DNA from: Bacteroidaceae bacterium
Lineage (GTDB): Bacteria > Bacteroidota > Bacteroidia > Bacteroidales > Bacteroidaceae
Assembly (NCBI GenBank): GCA_017535725.1
Contig: JAFXTO010000028.1
Coordinates: 1-40,891, forward strand
Reading direction: 5' to 3'
DNA length: 40,891 nt
A program made the position numbers and the translations under genes. Shown here in pieces: positions 14,973 to 21,782 of this stretch (positions are counted from its first letter, which is position 1; each line of letters begins with the position of its first letter). Below the pieces are notes generated by a model. It was not told the DNA's origin. It worked only from the letters and a program-made list of their open reading frames with translations, and did no database searches.

Positions 14973-16847
14973 ATGAAGAAACTGACATTATTATTATTGA
15001 TGGCCGTGGGCTTGCAGGCCTCGGCACAGACATTCACACAGTACACCACGACGGAACAGCAGCCGTGGCAGACGAAAGGCAAAGTCTCGCTCTCGACGAA
15101 AGCGAAGTCCAAATCAATTCATAATTCACAATTCATAATTCATAATTCAAAGCCCTTCCGGGCTTGGGGTACCTGTTTCAACGAACTCGACCTTGATGCC
15201 ATCCGCCTTTTGACAAAGGAGGAGCAGGAGAAAATCATGCACGACATCTTTGCACCCGACGGCGACCTGCGGTTCACTCGCGGACGTCTGACGATGAACG
15301 CCAACGACTACAGCCGTGCGTGGTACTCGTGCGATACGGTGGCGGGCGACTTCGCGCTGAAATACTTCAATATCGAGCACGACAAGGAGAACGTCATCCA
15401 ACTCATCAAGATGGCGCAGCGGTGGCAGCCCGCCATGACCTTCTGGGTGTCGCCATGGAGTCCGCCCTCGTGGATGAAGATCAACCAGGACTACTGCGTT
15501 GTCAGTTCGCCGTTTAACACGCAGCCGAAGGAGAAGGACTACTTGCTATTTAGCCCCTCTCTAACTCCCCCCGTGGGGGGGAGAATTTCCGTGGGTGACT
15601 CGGCTCTCCCCCCCACGGGGGGAACGGGGAGCGGGGCCGTTGATCCTAATGAGATGCAATTTATGGATGGTCAGCGCGGACGGCTCTTCCCCAAGAAGCT
15701 GGCCACGCAGAACTATTTCATCCAAGACCCGCGCTACCTGCAGGCCTACGCGAACATGTTCTGCAAGTTCATCGACCTCTATGCAGAAGAGAATATACCT
15801 ATCGACATGGTGATGTACCAAAACGAGGCCTACAGCTATACGCCCTATCCGGGCTGCGCGTGGACGGCAGAGGGAACGATACGTTTTAATAAGGAATATC
15901 TGGCGCCCACGCTGCGCGAGAAGCACCCCGAGGTGAAGCTCTATGTGGGCACGTTCAACACCAACCGACAGGACTACGTGGAAAAGATAGTCAGTGGCCT
16001 CACCCCCACCCCCTCTCCCAAAGAGAGGGGAGTGGATATTGATGCGACAAAGGATACTTTGATTATTCAAGGTATAGGATTTCAGTGGGAGGGCCGCGAG
16101 AACCTCGACTTTATGCGCGAGCATCACCCCGACCTTCACATGGTGAGCAGCGAGAGCGAGTGCGGCAACGGACAGATGGACTGGCGTGCCGGCGAGCACA
16201 CCTTCTACCTGCTGCACGAGTATATCGGTCGTGGCTGCGACGAGTACTACAACTGGAACTTCATCCTCTGTGACCAGGGACGCAGTGCGTGGGGCTGGAA
16301 GCAGAATGCGTTAATTCAGGTTGACAAGTTGACAAGTACACAAGTTGACAAGTTGACAAGTACACAAGTTGACAAGTTGACAAGTACACAGGTTGACAAG
16401 TTGACAAGTACACAAGTTGACAAGTTGACAAGTACACAAGTTGACAAGTTGACAAGTACACAAGTTGACAAGTTGGATGATGGTGATGGTAACAACTCGT
16501 TCGCTCGGCCCAACGGGACGCTTGACACTTCAAGAACTCGTCAACTCGTTAACTCGTCAACTGAATATACTTACCGCTACACCCCCGAGTACTACGCCTA
16601 CAAGCACTTCTCGCATTTCGTGGAGCCGGGTAGCACGCTCCTTGCCTTCTACCCGATAAAGGACGGTCTGCAGGCCATTGTCTTCCAACGTCCCGACGGC
16701 AAGCGCGTCGTCATCTGTGGCAACACGAACAACGAGGCGAAGACTCTGAGCATCGGACTTAATGGTCAAATTGTAAATGGTCCAATTGTCAAATATTTGA
16801 ATGTAACCCTCGCCGCTCATTCCTTCAACACATTTGTAGAAAAATAA
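14973..16847 (+). CDS. Secreted GH30-family glycosidase with four in-frame repeat insertions
   Basis: 624 residues. After a signal peptide (MKKLTLLLLMAVGLQASAQ) comes a GH30 TIM barrel and a closing beta-sandwich ending VTLAAHSFNTFVEK. The acid/base Glu is in VMYQNEAYS and the nucleophile Glu in VSSESECGNG. FRAWGTCFNE, RLTMNANDYS and FWVSPWSPPSWMK are family signatures. GH30 members act on beta-glucosyl, beta-xylosyl, beta-fucosyl or beta-1,6-linked glycans; the specificity here is open. In-frame insertions occur at 15113-15150 (NSQFIIHNS type), 15552-15640 and 16001-16035 (GC-rich palindromes), and 16319-16563 (six VDKLTSTQ repeats plus inverted decamers). The frame and both catalytic Glu remain intact, so the enzyme may still be active. 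It is followed 5 bases later by the double GH43. Confidence 0.88.
   Translation: MKKLTLLLLMAVGLQASAQTFTQYTTTEQQPWQTKGKVSLSTKAKSKSIHNSQFIIHNSKPFRAWGTCFNELDLDAIRLLTKEEQEKIMHDIFAPDGDLRFTRGRLTMNANDYSRAWYSCDTVAGDFALKYFNIEHDKENVIQLIKMAQRWQPAMTFWVSPWSPPSWMKINQDYCVVSSPFNTQPKEKDYLLFSPSLTPPVGGRISVGDSALPPTGGTGSGAVDPNEMQFMDGQRGRLFPKKLATQNYFIQDPRYLQAYANMFCKFIDLYAEENIPIDMVMYQNEAYSYTPYPGCAWTAEGTIRFNKEYLAPTLREKHPEVKLYVGTFNTNRQDYVEKIVSGLTPTPSPKERGVDIDATKDTLIIQGIGFQWEGRENLDFMREHHPDLHMVSSESECGNGQMDWRAGEHTFYLLHEYIGRGCDEYYNWNFILCDQGRSAWGWKQNALIQVDKLTSTQVDKLTSTQVDKLTSTQVDKLTSTQVDKLTSTQVDKLTSTQVDKLDDGDGNNSFARPNGTLDTSRTRQLVNSSTEYTYRYTPEYYAYKHFSHFVEPGSTLLAFYPIKDGLQAIVFQRPDGKRVVICGNTNNEAKTLSIGLNGQIVNGPIVKYLNVTLAAHSFNTFVEK
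15113..15150. repeat. CATAATT/CACAATT simple repeat near the GH30 N-terminus
   Basis: AATTCATAATTCACAATTCA followed by TAATTCATAATTC. It encodes SIHNSQFIIHNS right before the conserved PFRAWG start of the barrel. Confidence 0.65.
15552..15640. repeat. Double GC-rich palindrome inside GH30
   Basis: CTCCCCCCGTGGGGGGGAG and, 24 bases later, CTCCCCCCCACGGGGGGAAC, flanked by CCCCTCT on the left and GGGGAGCGGGG on the right. Each half can fold alone, or the whole can form one long imperfect stem. It encodes SPSLTPPVGGRI...LPPTGGTGSG. Confidence 0.7.
16001..16035. repeat. GC-rich palindrome inside GH30 (second)
   Basis: CCCCCTCTCCCAAAGAGAGG followed by GGAG; stem CCCTCT/AGAGGG. It encodes TPTPSPKERGV in a loop before the strand leading to GFQWEG. 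Confidence 0.65.
16319..16563. repeat. 24-bp tandem repeat with inverted decamers inside GH30
   Basis: Six near-perfect 24-bp units (each TTGACAAG twice, then TACACAAG) encode VDKLTSTQ. They are followed by GGATGATGGTGATGGTAAC, a CGCTCG...CTTGA-cact-TCAAG hairpin module (to 16534), and inverted decamers AACTCGTCAACTCGTTAACT. Left arm and right end are complementary, so the whole insertion can fold back. It separates QNALIQVD from YTYRYTPEYYA. Confidence 0.85.
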
Positions 16848-16852
16848 GAAAA

Positions 16853-19123
16853 ATGTATATGAAACGAATAATTCTTTCCCTATTGGCAATAGCTTTATGT
16901 TTGGGACTAACAGCACAGGTAACTACTCCCCTCGCCAGTCGGAGAGGGGCTGGGGGTGAGGCCTCTGGCTACCTTTTCGCCTACTTCGAGGGCGGTGGCG
17001 ACAAGAACCTGATGGAGCAGCTGCGCTTCGCCGTGAGCGAGGACGCACAGAATTGGTATGCGCTGAACGGCAACAGGCCGATCATAGCCAGTGACAGCAT
17101 CAGCGAGAGCGGCGGCATTCGCGACCCGCATATCCTGCGAGGCGAGGACGGCTGCTACTATATTGTGGCAACGGACATGCATGTGTTCGACCCGAAGCAG
17201 GGCTGGGGCGCGAACCCGGGCATCGTGCTGCTGAAGTCAAAAGACCTCGTGAACTGGACGCACTCGAAGATTAACCTCGCGAGGGATTGGAGTGAACACT
17301 TCGGCGATGCCTACTGGGTGTGGGCCCCGCAGACCATCTACGACCACAAGGCGAAGAAGTATATGATTTACTTCACGTTGCAGCGCAACGACCGCAAGAC
17401 ACTCATCACCTATTATGCATACGCCAATAAGGACTTCACGGCCTTCGAGAGCGAGCCGAAGGTGCTGTTCTCGGCCAAGTACGGCAGCATCGACAATGAC
17501 ATCATCTACAAGGATGGCGTGTACCACCTCTTCTATAAAGGCAACACGAAGGATGAGAACGGCAAGGAAATCAAGAACGGCATCCAGCAAGCGACATCTA
17601 AAAAGTTGACGGGACCGTACAAGGAGGATTTCGAGTATATTGATGCATACGCTGGAACAAGGACGCATGTGGAGGGCAGCGGAGTGTTTGAATTGAATGA
17701 AGTTGACAAGTTGACAAGTACACAAGTGGACAAGTTGACAAGTACACAAGTTGACAAGTTGAGAAGTACACAAGTGGACAAGTTGAGAAGTACACAAGTT
17801 GACAAGTTGACAAGTAAACAAGTGGACAAGTTGGGTGATGGCAATGGTAACAACTCGTCAACTCGTCAACTCGTTAACTTGTCAACTGATTATATTCTCA
17901 TGTATGACTTATACAGCTCCGGCCGCTACGAGTTCCAGCGTTCGAAGGACTTGAAGACGTTTACCAAGGAGCCAGAGTCGTTCCGTAAGGACTTCTTTCC
18001 CCGTCATGGCACGGTGATGTCGGTGACGGCCGACGAACTGGAGCGCTTGCAGCAGAAGTGGGGCTATGTGCTGACCCACGAATTTGAGAGTGATGGCAAC
18101 CCCATCATTCGTGACAAGCATACAGCTGACCCCGCCGTATTGGTGGAGGGCGACACGCTCTGGCTCTTTGCCGGACACGATGCCGCAGGCAACCAATCGG
18201 GTTACGTGATGAAGGACTGGCTGCTCTACTCGACCACCGATATGAAGCACTGGACAGAGTACCCCTCGCCCCTGCGTATCGATGACTTCAAATGGGCTGA
18301 CAGCAAGCAAGCCTACGCTGGACATGTGGCTCGTGGCAAGGACGGCAAGTATTATTGGTATGTCTCGACCAACTGGTGCGGCATCGGCGTGGCAGTGAGC
18401 GATAAGATTACCGGTCCTTACAAGGACGCACTTGGAAAACCGTTGCTTACTAACAAGGACTGCTTCGCCTCGAAACACAGCTGGGCATGCATTGATCCCG
18501 CCATCTTTATTGATAGACCCACCCCCCAGCCCCTCCCTGTGAGGGAGGGGAGTAGATACTATCAAGGCAGTAGTTCAATGGAAGAGGTAACCGCTCCCTC
18601 CCTCACAGGTGGTTCGAAGACGGAACTATTAAGTGTTCCGGCTGGAGAAGCTGCAGGGGGAGGGTCTGATGGGACTGCTTATATCATCTGGGGAAATAAG
18701 GAATGTTACTACGCTAAACTGAAGGATAACATGATTGAGATTGACGGCGACATCCATCGCATCGATGTACCCAATTTCACCGAGGCTCCGTGGATGCACA
18801 AATACAACGGCAAGTACTACCTGACCTACGCTTCGGAGTGGCCCGAGAAGATTGCCTACGCCGTCAGCGACCACATCGGCGGTCCCTACACTCCCATGGG
18901 CATTATTAGTGAGATTGCCGGCAACTCGAACACCACGCACCTGGCCATCGTCAATTTCAAAGGCCAATGGCTTTTCTTCTCTCACAACGGAGGCCTTCCT
19001 GATGGTGGAAGCTACAGCCGTAGCATCATCGCCGAGCCGATGAGCTATGACGACGAAGGGGGCATCCGTAGAATTCCAGCCTCCACCCAAGGTGTCAGCG
19101 AGATGCCGAAGACATCAAGATGA
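16853..19123 (+). CDS. Secreted double GH43 (two fused beta-propellers)
   Basis: 756 residues. Signal peptide MYMKRIILSLLAIALCLGLTAQ (a start at 16859 is possible). The first GH43 propeller (about 35-390) has GIRDPHILRG, NDIIYKDG and EGSGVF, and matches the single-domain enzyme at 1010. The second (about 410-750) has TADPAVLVEG, ACIDPAIFID and EAPWMHKYNGKYYLTYA. Each propeller shows its Asp/Asp/Glu triad, so both may be active, giving two debranching activities in one secreted chain. It forms a transcription unit with GH30. In-frame repeats at 16924-16964, 17701-17887 and 18519-18671 fall in the N-terminal linker, before the last blade of domain 1, and between FID and GTAYIIWGN of domain 2. 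It ends 4 bases from the convergent permease gene. Confidence 0.88.
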   Translation: MYMKRIILSLLAIALCLGLTAQVTTPLASRRGAGGEASGYLFAYFEGGGDKNLMEQLRFAVSEDAQNWYALNGNRPIIASDSISESGGIRDPHILRGEDGCYYIVATDMHVFDPKQGWGANPGIVLLKSKDLVNWTHSKINLARDWSEHFGDAYWVWAPQTIYDHKAKKYMIYFTLQRNDRKTLITYYAYANKDFTAFESEPKVLFSAKYGSIDNDIIYKDGVYHLFYKGNTKDENGKEIKNGIQQATSKKLTGPYKEDFEYIDAYAGTRTHVEGSGVFELNEVDKLTSTQVDKLTSTQVDKLRSTQVDKLRSTQVDKLTSKQVDKLGDGNGNNSSTRQLVNLSTDYILMYDLYSSGRYEFQRSKDLKTFTKEPESFRKDFFPRHGTVMSVTADELERLQQKWGYVLTHEFESDGNPIIRDKHTADPAVLVEGDTLWLFAGHDAAGNQSGYVMKDWLLYSTTDMKHWTEYPSPLRIDDFKWADSKQAYAGHVARGKDGKYYWYVSTNWCGIGVAVSDKITGPYKDALGKPLLTNKDCFASKHSWACIDPAIFIDRPTPQPLPVREGSRYYQGSSSMEEVTAPSLTGGSKTELLSVPAGEAAGGGSDGTAYIIWGNKECYYAKLKDNMIEIDGDIHRIDVPNFTEAPWMHKYNGKYYLTYASEWPEKIAYAVSDHIGGPYTPMGIISEIAGNSNTTHLAIVNFKGQWLFFSHNGGLPDGGSYSRSIIAEPMSYDDEGGIRRIPASTQGVSEMPKTSR
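16924..16964. repeat. GC-rich palindrome at the N-terminus of the double GH43
   Basis: CTCCCCTCGCCAGTCGGAGA followed by GGGGCTGGGGGTGAGG; stem CCCCTC/GAGGGG. It encodes TPLASRRGAGGEA between signal peptide and first strand. Confidence 0.65.
17701..17887. repeat. Tandem repeat with inverted decamers inside the double GH43
   Basis: About five 24-bp units (VDKLTSTQ, with variants VDKLRSTQ and VDKLTSKQ) run into TTGGGTGATGGCAATGGTAA and then inverted AACTCGTCAACTCGTCAACT decamers. Same plan as the GH30 insertion, but without the CGCTCG hairpin module. It interrupts VEGSGVFEL...YILMYDLY. Confidence 0.85.
18519..18671. repeat. Composite GC-rich palindromic insertion in GH43 domain 2
   Basis: CCCCTCCCTGTGAGGGAGGG, then unrelated spacer, then CCGCTCCCTCCCTCACAGGT and later GGGGGAGGG. 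It encodes TPQPLPVREGS and PSLTGGSKTELLSV, splitting IDPAIFID from GTAYIIWGN, which are nearly contiguous in GH43 proteins. Confidence 0.7.
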
Positions 19124-19127
19124 GCAT

Positions 19128-20423
19128 CTACAGCTCGCGGGTCATCCGTCGAACGGGCAACCAGACGGCGAGGAAACCGACAAGGAGGACGGTGAGGAAG
19201 GTGAGGAGGAGGTCGGAGGGTTGGATGCTGACGGGATAGGAGTCGATGACAAAACTGCCTTCGCTGGCTCCTAACTTGACGAGGCCAAAGGTGATTTGTA
19301 GCCAGCAAAGCCCCAGGCCTCCAATAATTCCAATTACGGCACCGATTCCAGAAATCAGCCAACCCTCGAAGAGGAAAATCTGGCGCACCTGACCGTCGTC
19401 GGCTCCGAGGGCGCGCAGGGTGGCTACATTCTCCTGTTTCTCAATCATCAACATGGCGAGGGAGCTGATGATGTTGAAGGAGGCGACGAGGAGGATGAAG
19501 GAAAGGAAGAGGTAGGCGATGAATTTCTCCACCTGCATGATGCGGAAGGTGTCTGCCTGCTGTTCGTAGCGGTTGAGCACCAGAAAGCGGTCGCCGAGGA
19601 GCTTTCGGATTTGTTTCTGGGCGCTGTGCAGGTTGGTGCCGGGCTTCAGCTTTAGCTCCACCGCAGAGAGGCGTCCTTGCTGGTCGAAGAGACGGCGGGC
19701 GAAGCTGAGGGAGGTCAGGATGTAGGTGGCGTCGTACTGCAACTGGTTGGTGTTGAAGACGACACCGGGTGAGTATAGTTCATCGCTGTTGAAGCTCTGC
19801 ATAGGATTTCCCATGTTGACGCGCTCTCCACGACGGAGTGCATAGACGGGCAGGCCGCCTTCGTAGCTGGTACCGAGGCCGAGGGCGCTGGCCAGCCGGA
19901 TGCCCATGACACCGTATTCGAGCACGTCGGCATGAAGGCAGAACTCTCCGTCGCCATAGCGGATGCTGCTGATGTCCACCAGTTTCGTGAAGTTGTCATC
20001 GACGCCCTTGATGTTGACCACCCACTGGCGTTCTTTCCCCACAATCAGGGCCTGATCCTGAAGGGTTTCTGTGAAGACGTCTATGAAGTCGAGTTCACGC
20101 ACCTTGTCCAACGCAGGATCGTCGGCCGCAAAGGTTTTTCCCTCTGCTGGCATCACCTTCAGCTCCGGGTCAAAAGCGGTGAAGAAGGAGGCGACCATAT
20201 CGCGGAAGCCGTTGAAGACCGACAGCGTCACTATCAGGGCTGCCGTCGCCAGCGCCACCCCACAGATGGAGATGACGGAGATGACGCCTGTAGTCAGATG
20301 GCGCTTGCGGGCAAAGAGGTAGCGACGCGCGATGAAGAGGGGAAAGAGAAGAACGGACCCACCCCCCGCCCTCCCTTTGAGGGAGGGAGTAGAATGTATT
20401 TGAGTGGATGCATTCTTTCCCAT
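19128..20423 (-). CDS. LolC/LolE-like FtsX-family ABC permease
   Basis: About 431 residues. The N-terminal FPLFIARRYLFARK is followed by a membrane helix (about 50-75), a large periplasmic core with GVDDNFTKL and GIRLASALGLG, and three C-terminal helices around LLVASFNIISSLAMLMIEKQ, the FtsX signature, including the coupling motif QENVATLRALGADDGQVRQIF. The family exports lipoproteins from the inner membrane (LolCDE) or acts with MacB-like ATPases; no ATPase gene is adjacent. A longer ORF begins at 20576, but its first 50 residues are translated simple repeat, so I place the start at 20423 (MGKNAST). Even so, residues 8-24 (IHSTPSLKGRAGGGSVL) are encoded by a GC-rich palindrome. Downstream of rbfA on the same strand. 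Confidence 0.85.
   Translation of the reverse strand: MGKNASTQIHSTPSLKGRAGGGSVLLFPLFIARRYLFARKRHLTTGVISVISICGVALATAALIVTLSVFNGFRDMVASFFTAFDPELKVMPAEGKTFAADDPALDKVRELDFIDVFTETLQDQALIVGKERQWVVNIKGVDDNFTKLVDISSIRYGDGEFCLHADVLEYGVMGIRLASALGLGTSYEGGLPVYALRRGERVNMGNPMQSFNSDELYSPGVVFNTNQLQYDATYILTSLSFARRLFDQQGRLSAVELKLKPGTNLHSAQKQIRKLLGDRFLVLNRYEQQADTFRIMQVEKFIAYLFLSFILLVASFNIISSLAMLMIEKQENVATLRALGADDGQVRQIFLFEGWLISGIGAVIGIIGGLGLCWLQITFGLVKLGASEGSFVIDSYPVSIQPSDLLLTFLTVLLVGFLAVWLPVRRMTREL
20356..20393. repeat. GC-rich palindrome at the permease N-terminus
   Basis: CCCACCCCCCGCCCTCCCTT followed by TGAGGGAGGGAG; stem CCCTCCCT/AGGGAGGG. It adds a low-complexity N-terminal extension ahead of FPLFIARRYL. 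Confidence 0.65.
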
Positions 20424-20565
20424 TGTCTTATAAAATTGAAATATTGAAATATTGAAAGGTTGAAAAATTGAAAAATTGAAACGTTGAAAGAATGAAGGAT
20501 GGAGCGGCCGATTAGTTGTCGTAATAACGTAATAACGTGATAACGTAATAACGAAGGCCGCGATT
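20424..20565. repeat. Simple-repeat gap between rbfA and the permease gene
   Basis: Plus strand: ATTGAAATATTGAAA-type units (20436-20491), then GCGGCCG, then TAATAACG units (20521-20552), then GGCCGC. The TAATAACG tract is thus bracketed by GCGGCC/GGCCGC, which can pair. On the coding strand the TTTCAAT tract ends about a dozen bases before the permease ATG. Confidence 0.7.
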
Positions 20566-20904
20566 TCAATTTTCACTTAAGAGCTTGTCGATATTCTCCG
20601 CGTAATCCAGGCTATCATCTACGAAGAACTTGAGTTCGGGTATGATGCGGAGCTGATGGCGGGTGCGTTGTCCGAGTTCGTAGCGTATTTGGGCAACGTT
20701 GGCATTGATGTTGTCGCAGATTTCCTGAGCACGTTCGCTGGGAAAGATGCTGAGGTAGCCGCGACAGACACTCATGTCGGGGCTGACGCGGCAGACGGAG
20801 ACGCTGACCAGCACGCCGCGCGTGGCCTGGGTCTGGCGCTGGAAGATATCGCTGAGTTCCTTCTGGATGAGGCGGGCAATCTTCTGTTGACGAGTGGATT
20901 CCAT
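20566..20904 (-). CDS. rbfA: Ribosome-binding factor A
   Basis: 112 residues, the usual size. The single KH-like domain is recognisable from TRQQKIARLIQKELSDIFQ at the N-terminus, then LVSVSVCRVSPDMSVCRGYL and the C-terminal RHQLRIIPELKFFVDDSLD..ENIDKLL. RbfA binds the 30S subunit and helps mature the 5' end of 16S rRNA in the cytoplasm. The rbfA-permease order is common in Bacteroidetes. An ACGGCC/GGCCGT hairpin (20913-20927) lies only 8 bases before its start codon on the transcribed strand, which may affect initiation. No other oddities. Confidence 0.93.
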   Translation of the reverse strand: MESTRQQKIARLIQKELSDIFQRQTQATRGVLVSVSVCRVSPDMSVCRGYLSIFPSERAQEICDNINANVAQIRYELGQRTRHQLRIIPELKFFVDDSLDYAENIDKLLSEN

Positions 20905-20910
20905 AATGGG

Positions 20911-21112
20911 GCACGGCCTGAGGCCGTAGTTTAATGTTTGATATGCACGGCCTGAGGCCGTAGTTTAAAGTTTAAGGTTTAAAGTTTAATGTTTAAGGAG
21001 GGCTGCGCGGAGTGGTTTTCAAGCCGGAGGTCGTTAAACCTTAAACTTTAAACCTTAAACTACGGCGTAGCCGTGTCTTAACCTTCGCTCTTTGAGCGAG
21101 CCTTAAACGCGA
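20911..21112. repeat. Hairpin plus TTTAAAG heptamer module, copy A1 (sufE-rbfA gap)
   Basis: Two CACGGCCTGAGGCCGTAG hairpins alternate with GTTTAA(A/T)G heptamers, then GGGCTGCGCGGAGTGGTTTT, AAGCCGGAGGTCG, opposite-sense heptamers (CCTTAAACTTTAAACC), CTACGGCGTAGCCGTG, and a CGCTC-ttt-GAGCG hairpin (21086-21098). Left and right heptamers are inverted, so the block can fold as one long cruciform. It supplies the stop codon and last residues of sufE. Confidence 0.8.
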
Positions 21113-21512
21113 GCGCGTACATCTTCATTTGTTTGAGCATTGCGAGGAGGCCGTTGCTGCGGGTGGGAGAGAGGTGTTCGCGCAGGCCTATCTGTTCGAT
21201 GAAGTAGAGGTCGGCATCAAGAATCTCTTGTGGCGTATGGTCGCTGAGGACGCGGATGAGCAGGGTGACAATGCCCTTGACGATCAGGGCGTCGCTCTCT
21301 GCTTCAAAGTGGATAAGGCCGGCGGGAGTGAGGTCGGCGGTCAGCCACACACGGCTCTGGCAACCCTCGATGAGGTTCTGCTCCGTCTTGGCGCTGGCGG
21401 GTAGGGGCTGTTGTTCTGAACCGAGGTCGATGAGGAGCTGGTATTTATCCATCCAGTCGTCGAAGTCAGAGAATTCCTCGATGATGGAGTCTTGTATTTC
21501 GTTAATGGTCAT
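21078..21512 (-). CDS. sufE: SufE-family Fe-S assembly / sulfur acceptor protein
   Basis: 144 residues, typical length. NEIQDSIIEEFSDFDDWMDKYQLLIDLG at the start and LIEGCQSRVWLTADL with the persulfide-accepting Cys are SufE signatures; LREHLSPTRSNGLLAMLKQMK closes the domain. SufE accepts sulfur from the SufS desulfurase during Fe-S cluster assembly; sufS is not in the window. The C-terminal KARSKSEG and the stop codon come from the A1 repeat module, so the native tail has been altered. A GGCCTATGGCC hairpin lies 6 bases upstream of the start codon. The gene sits between the two related modules A1 and A2. Confidence 0.93.
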   Translation of the reverse strand: MTINEIQDSIIEEFSDFDDWMDKYQLLIDLGSEQQPLPASAKTEQNLIEGCQSRVWLTADLTPAGLIHFEAESDALIVKGIVTLLIRVLSDHTPQEILDADLYFIEQIGLREHLSPTRSNGLLAMLKQMKMYALAFKARSKSEG

Positions 21513-21516
21513 ATTT

Positions 21517-21770
21517 ACACGGCCTATGGCCGTAGTTTAATGTTTAAAGTTTAATGTTTAAGGAAGGCTGCGCGGAGTGGTTTTTACACGGCCTATGGCC
21601 GTAGTTTAATGTTTGATATACACGGCCTATGGCCGTAGTTTAAAGTTTAATGTTTAATGTTTAAGGAGGGCTGCGCGGAGTGGTTTTCAAGCCGTAGGTC
21701 GTTAAACCTTAAACTTTAAACCTTAAACTACGGCGTAGCCGTGTCTTAACCTTCGCGCGTAGCGCGAGCC
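21517..21770. repeat. Hairpin plus TTTAAAG heptamer module, copy A2 (cyclase-sufE gap)
   Basis: Three CACGGCCTATGGCCGTAG hairpins with TTTAATGTTTAAAG heptamers, two GGCTGCGCGGAGTGGTTTT segments, AAGCCGTAGGTCG, inverted heptamers, CTACGGCGTAGCCGTG, and CGCGC-gta-GCGCG (21754-21766). Compared with A1, the last stem has a T-A to G-C compensatory change and the first hairpin has a different loop. It fills nearly the whole 270-base gap. Confidence 0.8.
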
Positions 21771-21782
21771 TATTTCCAATAT

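Noticed and set aside
20424-20576. N-terminal extension of the permease to 20576
   Set aside because: Its first 50 residues are translated repeat (FNFSIFQPFNISIFQF) and would overlap rbfA; the start at 20423 fits better.
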